Source of the DNA: Candidatus Zhuqueibacterota bacterium
GTDB taxonomy: Bacteria; Zhuqueibacterota; Zhuqueibacteria; Residuimicrobiales; Krinioviventaceae
NCBI GenBank assembly: GCA_003854995.1
Contig: RQOI01000331.1
Coordinates: 1-10,168 of the forward strand
Direction of reading: 5' to 3'
DNA length: 10,168 bases
Shown here one piece after another: positions 5,315 to 10,168 of the stretch; position 1 is the first letter of the stretch, and the number at the start of each line of letters is the position of its first letter. The notes below the pieces were generated by a model, which saw nothing but the letters and a program-made list of their open reading frames with translations, was not told the origin of the DNA and ran no database searches. The position numbers were made by a program, and so were the translations under genes.

Positions 5315-6691
5315 ATGATCACATATCAGAGCGACACCATTTGTGCGCTGTCCACTGCAAGGGGAAAAGGCGCCATCGCCATCATCCGCATGAGCGGCCC
5401 GGAGAGCATCCGCATCATCGATGCGTTGTTCAAAGGCGTTCGGACCATTCAGCAGGCGCCGCATGCCTGCATGACGCGCGGCAAAATCATGCGGCCTGCA
5501 CAGCGCGTTATGCTCGACGACGTGCTGGTGGTCAAGTTCGAAAAGCCGCATTCCTACACCGGCCAGGATCTCATCGAGATCAATTGTCACGGCAACGGCT
5601 ACCTCGTACAGGAAATTTTACAGGAGCTGTTGCAGGCTGGCGCTCGGCTGGCAGAGCCAGGGGAGTTCACCAAACGGGCCTTCATCAACGGCAAGATCGA
5701 TTTGCTGCAGGCCGAATCCATTGCCGACGTCATCGAGGCGCAGACGCAATGCAGTCTATCGAGCGCGCAGCAGCAGTTGGCCGGCGTTCTGTCGAGTGAA
5801 CTGTTCGCGTTGCGCGAGCGCGTCAAGAAGCAGCTCGCCTTGCTGGAGATCGAGCTCGATTTTTCCGAAGATATCGAATTCGTCGGTCGACAGGAGCTGC
5901 GGCAGAATGTCGCGGCTCTGCAGCAGGAGATCGAAAGATTGATCGCCACTTTCAGATATGGCAAGATCATGCGGGAGGGCGTGCACATTGCGCTGATCGG
6001 CAAGCCCAATGTCGGCAAGTCGAGCATATTGAACCGCCTCTTGCAGGAAGAGCGCGCCATTGTCTCGGAGATCCCCGGCACCACGCGCGATGTCATCGAA
6101 GAGTCGCTGGACATTGACGGCATGCTGTTCAAGATATCGGACACCGCAGGACTTGGTCTTGGCAAGGATGTCGTCGAAGCGCAAGGCATTGCCAGGTCCA
6201 TCGACACCATGGGTCGTGCGGATCAGATCCTGTTTGTCGTCGATGCCGGCGCTGCGCCGGATGAACGGGATCATGCGATCGCCTCTTCGCTGCAGGAAAA
6301 AGTGAACGACGCTTTCCTGCTGCTGAACAAGATTGATGTCGTTGGCAATAAAGTTGACCGTCGTTTTGTACGGCAATTCAAGCATGCACATGAAATTTCG
6401 GCCAGGACGGGCGCCGGCTTTGCGGCGTTCAAGAGAGCGCTGGTCGAGTCGAACAGGGACAATGACGCGGCGGGAGTTGCGCCTATCAACAAAGCGCGCC
6501 ATCTGCATGCGCTGCGTCGGAGCCAGGAGTTCATGTCGCTCGCCGGCGAATCCATCGACGCCCAGTTGTCGCCGGAATTCATCGCCTTTGACATCCGTGC
6601 GGCGCTGGACGCTCTGGGAGAGATCACCGGCGATGTGACGACAGAGGAAATTTTGCAGGACATATTCTCCTCATTCTGTATTGGCAAGTGA
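5315..6691 (+). CDS. mnmE: tRNA modification GTPase MnmE
   Basis: A 458-residue protein, close to the usual length (E. coli 454). With MnmG it adds an aminomethyl or carboxymethylaminomethyl group to C5 of the wobble uridine of certain tRNAs, in the cytosol. The N-terminal tetrahydrofolate-binding domain starts ITYQSDTICALSTARGKGAI. The helical domain holds a G domain with G1 GKPNVGKS (229-236), the PGTTRD switch (254-259), G3 DTAG (276-279), G4 NKID (338-341) and G5 SARTG (362-366). Glu288 aligns with the catalytic Glu282 of E. coli. The protein ends CIGK with the essential Cys455. After DTAG the sequence reads LGLGKDVVE, unlike the common LRxTxDxVE. The ATG start matches the family N-terminus; the longer frame to 5276 would run back through the yidC terminator. 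The stop is followed immediately by a GTG and a parS site. Confidence 0.97.
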   Translation: MITYQSDTICALSTARGKGAIAIIRMSGPESIRIIDALFKGVRTIQQAPHACMTRGKIMRPAQRVMLDDVLVVKFEKPHSYTGQDLIEINCHGNGYLVQEILQELLQAGARLAEPGEFTKRAFINGKIDLLQAESIADVIEAQTQCSLSSAQQQLAGVLSSELFALRERVKKQLALLEIELDFSEDIEFVGRQELRQNVAALQQEIERLIATFRYGKIMREGVHIALIGKPNVGKSSILNRLLQEERAIVSEIPGTTRDVIEESLDIDGMLFKISDTAGLGLGKDVVEAQGIARSIDTMGRADQILFVVDAGAAPDERDHAIASSLQEKVNDAFLLLNKIDVVGNKVDRRFVRQFKHAHEISARTGAGFAAFKRALVESNRDNDAAGVAPINKARHLHALRRSQEFMSLAGESIDAQLSPEFIAFDIRAALDALGEITGDVTTEEILQDIFSSFCIGK

Positions 6692-6692
6692 G

Positions 6693-6708
6693 TGTTTCAC
6701 GTGGAACA
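6693..6708. other. parS centromere site (ParB binding), copy 1
   Basis: TGTTTCACGTGGAACA. Its reverse complement, TGTTCCACGTGAAACA, matches the TGTTNCACGTGAAACA consensus described for Bacillus subtilis ParB/Spo0J at every position. The central CACGTG is palindromic. It lies two bases after the mnmE stop and 13 bases before the mnmG ATG, or overlaps the first codons if mnmG starts at GTG 6692. It is the exact reverse complement of the site at 8616-8631. Confidence 0.9.
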
Positions 6709-6721
6709 GCAAAAGCGATCG

Positions 6722-8608
6722 ATGCGCGTTAGTGCAAATGAATACGACGTCATTGTCGTCGGCGCCGGCCACGCCGGTTGCGAGGCGGCCCTGGCAGCGG
6801 CGCGCATGGGCGCGAGCACGCTGCTGGTGACGATGAATATTTTCACCGTCGCGCAGATGTCGTGCAATCCCGCGATCGGCGGATTGGCCAAAGGGCATCT
6901 GGTCCGGGAGCTTGATGTGCTGGGCGGGCAGATGGGGATTGTCGCCGATGACACCGCCATTCAATTCAAGGTACTCAACCGTTCCAAAGGGCCGGCCGTC
7001 TGGTCACTTCGTTCGCAGAATGATCGCCTGCAGTACTCGCAGGCGATGCGGCTCGTTTTGGAAAATCAGCCTAATCTCTACCTGCGCCAGCATGATGTCA
7101 AGGCGCTCATCTTTGACGGCCATGCTGTGACGGGCATTGTGACCGAAATCGGCACCCGTATCGTCGGCCGCGCCGTCATCCTCGCCGCCGGGACTTTTCT
7201 GAACGGCAAGATCCATGTCGGATTGCAGAGTTTGGGCGGCGGACGCTCTGGCGAGCCGGCTTCCAACGGCCTGAGCGAACAGCTGCAGCAGCGCGGCTTT
7301 CAGCGAGGTCGACTCAAGACCGGCACGCCGCCGCGACTCGACGGCCGCAGCATCGACTTTTCTGCCATGGAACTGCAACCGGGCGATGCGGACCCAATCC
7401 CCTTCTCGCACAAACACGAAAGAATCGACATTGAGCAGGTTCCCTGTTATCTGACGCGAACAACGCGGCAGACGCACGAGCTGCTGCGCTCGGGTCTGGA
7501 TCGATCGCCGCTCTATTCCGGGCTCATCGAGGGCATTGGACCGCGCTATTGCCCTTCTGTGGAAGATAAGATCCTCCGTTTTGCCGACAAGGAGAGCCAC
7601 CAGCTCTTTTTAGAGCCGGAAGGGCGGCAGACCAGAGAGTACTATTTGAACGGCTTTGCCACCAGTCTGCCTGAGGATGTGCAGATCAGAGCGGTGCAGT
7701 CGGTGCCGGGATTGGAAGGGGCGCGCCTGACCCGGCTGGGTTATGCGATCGAGTATGACTATTTTCCGCCGGCGCAGCTGCGGCCGACGCTGGAGACAAA
7801 GCTGGTGGAAAATCTCTATTTCGTCGGACAGATAAACGGCACCTCAGGCTACGAGGAGGCCGCTGCCCAGGGCTTTGTCGCGGCCGTCAATGCCGTGCTG
7901 AAACTGCGCGACGAAGCGCCGTTTGTCCTCGATCGCTCTGAAGCCTATATCGGCGTGCTCATCGATGATCTGGTCAGCAAGGATCTGCTCGAGCCCTATC
8001 GGATGTTCACCTCGCGGGCTGAGTATCGACTGCTGCTGCGGCAGGACAACGCTGATTTGCGCCTGATGAACTATGGCCATCGATTCGGCCTGATCGATTC
8101 GGCGACCCACGCGGCGATGGTGCGGTTGCGACAAGAGATTGCCGAACGAACCGCTTTTCTCAAAAAGGAAAGGCCGTCTGTGCAGGACGCGAACAGGATT
8201 TTGCAGTCCGTGGGCAGCGCGCCAGTTGAAAATGCCGAGTCGCTGGAACGGCTGCTGAGACGGCCAGAGCTGCACCTGACGGATTTCGCGCCGCTCTACC
8301 CTGACGAACTCTTTCAACACGACGCCAATTATTTTTGGCGACGGGTTCGCGAACAGGTCGAGATCAACATAAAGTATGAAGGCTTTTTACGCCGACAGCA
8401 GGAACAGGTTGAGAAGATGAAGGAGCTTGAGGAGCTGAAGATCCCGGCGGAATTTGACTATGCTGACCTGAGCTCCATTTCAACAGAGGGAAGAGAAAAG
8501 TTGATCCGTTTTCGACCGCTGACGCTCGGGCAGGCCTCCAGAATCCTCGGCGTGTCGCCGTCCGATATCGCTGTGTTGATGATGGTCCTGAGTCGGAACC
8601 GAGGTTGA
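6722..8608 (+). CDS. mnmG: tRNA modification FAD enzyme MnmG (GidA)
   Basis: A 628-residue FAD-binding protein, partner of MnmE in modifying C5 of the wobble uridine; E. coli MnmG has 629. In order: the dinucleotide fold YDVIVVGAGHAGCEAA (about 8-23), SCNPAIGGLAKGHLVREL (47-64), GRLKTGTPPRLDGRSIDF (196-213), family signature GPRYCPSVEDK (273-283) with its cysteine, PCYLTRT (241-247), second signature GQINGTSGYEEAAAQGF (369-385), EPYRMFTSRAEYRLLLRQDNADLRL (from 424), and the C-terminal helical domain with VEINIKYEGF and GQASRILGVSPSDI, which binds MnmE and tRNA. ATG 6722 is chosen because it gives the usual lead before the FAD motif. A GTG at 6692, directly after the mnmE stop, would add MFHVEQQKRS encoded by the parS site; neither start has a clear Shine-Dalgarno. 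The stop overlaps the rsmG start (TGATG). Confidence 0.97.
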   Translation: MRVSANEYDVIVVGAGHAGCEAALAAARMGASTLLVTMNIFTVAQMSCNPAIGGLAKGHLVRELDVLGGQMGIVADDTAIQFKVLNRSKGPAVWSLRSQNDRLQYSQAMRLVLENQPNLYLRQHDVKALIFDGHAVTGIVTEIGTRIVGRAVILAAGTFLNGKIHVGLQSLGGGRSGEPASNGLSEQLQQRGFQRGRLKTGTPPRLDGRSIDFSAMELQPGDADPIPFSHKHERIDIEQVPCYLTRTTRQTHELLRSGLDRSPLYSGLIEGIGPRYCPSVEDKILRFADKESHQLFLEPEGRQTREYYLNGFATSLPEDVQIRAVQSVPGLEGARLTRLGYAIEYDYFPPAQLRPTLETKLVENLYFVGQINGTSGYEEAAAQGFVAAVNAVLKLRDEAPFVLDRSEAYIGVLIDDLVSKDLLEPYRMFTSRAEYRLLLRQDNADLRLMNYGHRFGLIDSATHAAMVRLRQEIAERTAFLKKERPSVQDANRILQSVGSAPVENAESLERLLRRPELHLTDFAPLYPDELFQHDANYFWRRVREQVEINIKYEGFLRRQQEQVEKMKELEELKIPAEFDYADLSSISTEGREKLIRFRPLTLGQASRILGVSPSDIAVLMMVLSRNRG

Positions 8609-9273
8609 TGGATCATGTTCCACGTGAAACAGTAACTATGCTCAAGAGCAATGAAATAGCCGTTGCCGCTCTCGCGCGTGACCACGCGCTCACGACAGAG
8701 CAGACGCAGCAATTCGTCCGCTACGTCGAATTGATCGAGCGATGGAGTGAGCGGATGCGCCTGGTGTCGACGTCCGATCTCGGTCGCATTGTCTCGCGCC
8801 ATATCGCTGAATCGCTGGCCGTGTTGCGACATCAGCTGATCCCCGACAGGGGCGCGTTGCTCGATGTCGGCAGCGGCGCTGGTTTTCCGGGCATCCCGAT
8901 CGCCGTCTGTCTTTCGGAATTGCGGGTGACGCTGCTCGATTCGCAACGCAAAAAGATGCTCTTCCTGCAGGAGGCGGCGGAGACGATGCAGCTGAAAAAT
9001 GTGACGGTGATAGGTGACCGGCTGCAGAATTTGCCTGCACAGCAGGCGTATGACGCGGTGACCGCGCGCGCCGTCGCACGCGCGCGTCTGCTGTGGGCGT
9101 GGAGCTGCCCGCACTTGCGAAAAGATGGGCTTTTGATCGTGTTCAAAGGGGGGAGGGTCGATGATGAAATCGAAGAGTTGCTGCAAACGTATGCGGTCTC
9201 CTGTCGCGTGCTGCCGCTGTTTCCGGATGGGGACGCTGCCGAACGCAAACTTGTCGTGCTCTCACGGCGATGA
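8608..9273 (+). CDS. rsmG: 16S rRNA (guanine-N7) methyltransferase RsmG (GidB)
   Basis: A 221-residue SAM-dependent methyltransferase; RsmG methylates N7 of G527 (E. coli numbering) in 16S rRNA, near the decoding site, and its loss can give low-level streptomycin resistance. Seen: the N-terminal helical region with RHIAESLAVL (64-73, family RHxxDS), the SAM motif LLDVGSGAGFPGIP (84-97), the acidic end of the next strand LLDSQRKKMLFLQE (109-122), the TARAVA motif (152-157) and IVFKGG (177-182). ATG 8608 overlaps the mnmG stop as TGATG, typical of coupled genes, with GAGG slightly too close. The in-frame ATG 8638 gives 211 residues, also a normal length, and would leave the parS site outside the coding sequence; the choice is open. 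RsmG is often followed by parA-parB, but here by mfd. Confidence 0.96.
   Translation: MDHVPRETVTMLKSNEIAVAALARDHALTTEQTQQFVRYVELIERWSERMRLVSTSDLGRIVSRHIAESLAVLRHQLIPDRGALLDVGSGAGFPGIPIAVCLSELRVTLLDSQRKKMLFLQEAAETMQLKNVTVIGDRLQNLPAQQAYDAVTARAVARARLLWAWSCPHLRKDGLLIVFKGGRVDDEIEELLQTYAVSCRVLPLFPDGDAAERKLVVLSRR
8616..8631. other. parS centromere site (ParB binding), copy 2
   Basis: TGTTCCACGTGAAACA matches the TGTTNCACGTGAAACA ParB-site consensus at every position. It starts 1923 bases after copy 1 and is its exact reverse complement. It lies over the first codons of rsmG (HVPRET) if ATG 8608 is used, or ends seven bases before ATG 8638. Confidence 0.92.
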
Positions 9274-9306
9274 GCCCCTTTTCCTGTTATTCTTACCAAG
9301 ACCTGG

Positions 9307-10168
9307 ATGGCGATGAAGGTTGTTGATCAAATCAGCGCAGTGTTTTTGACCGAGAAGAAACTCGATGCCGCGCAACAGTCGCTTGAACAACGACGGCGCG
9401 TGACTATCGGCGCGCCCGGCGCTGCCGCCGCTTTTCTGGCCTCTTCCCTGCATCGCCGAACGCAAAAGAAATTTTTCTGCATCTGTGAGAGTGAGGCGGG
9501 AGCAGAACACTTTTTTGCCGATTTGTGCGAACTGGAGGGGATGGAAAAAGTTTTCCACTATCCGGCGTTGGGCGCTAAGTTGTGGAGCGAGCTCGGACCG
9601 CTCCGATCTCAGGTGGGAGGGAGAATTCTGGCGCTCGACGCTCTCATGACTAAAACGAGCGCGTTTTTTGTCACGGCTGCTCCGGCGCTGCTGGAAAAGG
9701 TGGCCGATCCGGACGATGTCGAGCTGTTCACCCTGCACCTGCGCGTCGGCGAGACGACGGATTTCGACCTGCTGGTGAAACAGCTGGTGGAGATGGGATT
9801 CACACGAGAGGAGCGCGTCGATGCTCCCGGCGAGATGAGCGTCCGCGGCGGACTGGTAGATGTCTTTATGTTCGAACAGCAGCATCCGGTCCGCATCGAA
9901 TTCTGGGGCGACCGGATCGAATCGATTCGATTCTTTGACGTCGAAACACAGCGATCGGCGGAAAAATGCGCCGCTGTCCGCATCCTGCCTCTCGGCTGCG
10001 CCGGCCCCTACGGCGCGACCGATGCGCGAACCATTCTCGATCTCGATTTGAAAAAGACGCTGCTGGATTATCTGGACGAGGATTTCATCCTGTGGATCGA
10101 GAACAAAGTGCTCGTGCGCGCGACGATCCGGGACCATGAGCGACAGGCGACGACTCATTTTCAATCGA
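9307..10168 (+). CDS. mfd: Transcription-repair coupling factor Mfd, N-terminal part (cut by window edge)
   Basis: The first 287 residues of a protein of normally over 1100. Mfd is a DNA translocase that pushes stalled RNA polymerase off damaged DNA and recruits UvrA for nucleotide excision repair. Visible is the UvrB-like N-terminal region: a degenerate P-loop segment (VTIGAPGAAAAFLASSL, 32-48, without the GKT lysine, as usual for Mfd), the FHYPALGAKLWSELGP region (83-98), and the diagnostic PGEMSVRGGLVDVF (174-187) with PVRIEFWGDRIESIRFFD (194-211) and ETQRS. The RNA-polymerase-binding and helicase domains lie outside. ATG 9307 is chosen; ATG 9313 is two codons further and no Shine-Dalgarno separates them. 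It follows rsmG by 33 bases without a clear terminator or promoter, so it is probably in the same transcript. UvrB was considered but would keep a working Walker A at its N-terminus. Confidence 0.92.
   Translation, partial: MAMKVVDQISAVFLTEKKLDAAQQSLEQRRRVTIGAPGAAAAFLASSLHRRTQKKFFCICESEAGAEHFFADLCELEGMEKVFHYPALGAKLWSELGPLRSQVGGRILALDALMTKTSAFFVTAAPALLEKVADPDDVELFTLHLRVGETTDFDLLVKQLVEMGFTREERVDAPGEMSVRGGLVDVFMFEQQHPVRIEFWGDRIESIRFFDVETQRSAEKCAAVRILPLGCAGPYGATDARTILDLDLKKTLLDYLDEDFILWIENKVLVRATIRDHERQATTHFQS

Noticed and set aside
9262..10164. Long open frame on the - strand opposite mfd (300 codons)
   Set aside because: The + strand has clear Mfd motifs throughout. The antisense protein has low-complexity H/Q/R-rich composition with no recognisable domain.
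9306..10168. UvrB instead of Mfd
   Set aside because: The P-loop is degenerate, and the PGEMSVRGGLVDVF and PVRIEFWGDRIESIRFFD stretches match the Mfd N-terminus; a UvrB would have an intact GKT near its start.

Overview
This window looks like a chromosomal segment near the replication origin of a Gram-negative bacterium. YidC has the large periplasmic domain typical of Gram-negatives, there is a predicted lipoprotein, and the conserved run rpmH-rnpA-yidD-yidC-mnmE-mnmG-rsmG is present in order on the + strand. The L34 protein ends in LTVSDE, and one secreted protein has a signal peptide ending in VA|Q. Both fit the Bacteroidota/Chlorobi/Calditrichota-like (FCB) side of the tree, but I cannot name a genus, and this placement is an inference.

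Layout. Positions 1-1698 are on the - strand and accessory in character. From the window edge inwards they hold the N-terminal part of a secreted protein made of five-residue repeats (1-156), a secreted six-repeat NHL beta-propeller (165-1088), a terminator overlapping a promoter (1111-1165), and an unrecognised two-helix membrane protein (1177-1698). An AT-rich divergent region follows (1699-1978). From 1979 everything is on the + strand: an NlpC/P60 lipoprotein, then a strong sigma70-type promoter (2521-2549) driving rpmH, rnpA, yidD and yidC. A probable terminator (5267-5300) separates these from mnmE, mnmG, rsmG and the first 287 codons of mfd, which runs off the right edge.

How the genes work together. 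rpmH (ribosomal protein L34) and rnpA (RNase P protein) serve translation and tRNA maturation. yidD and yidC serve membrane-protein insertion. MnmE and MnmG together modify the wobble uridine of certain tRNAs. RsmG methylates 16S rRNA, and Mfd couples DNA repair to transcription. The NlpC/P60 lipoprotein probably cuts peptidoglycan.

The most notable signal is a pair of 16-base sites, TGTTTCACGTGGAACA at 6693-6708 and TGTTCCACGTGAAACA at 8616-8631. They are exact reverse complements, both match the ParB-binding parS consensus, and they sit at the mnmE/mnmG and mnmG/rsmG junctions. In many bacteria parA-parB follow rsmG. Here mfd follows instead, so the centromere sites are present without the partition genes beside them. 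No wholly new system is evident. The best candidates for new biology are the repeat protein with its NHL partner and the unrecognised membrane protein.
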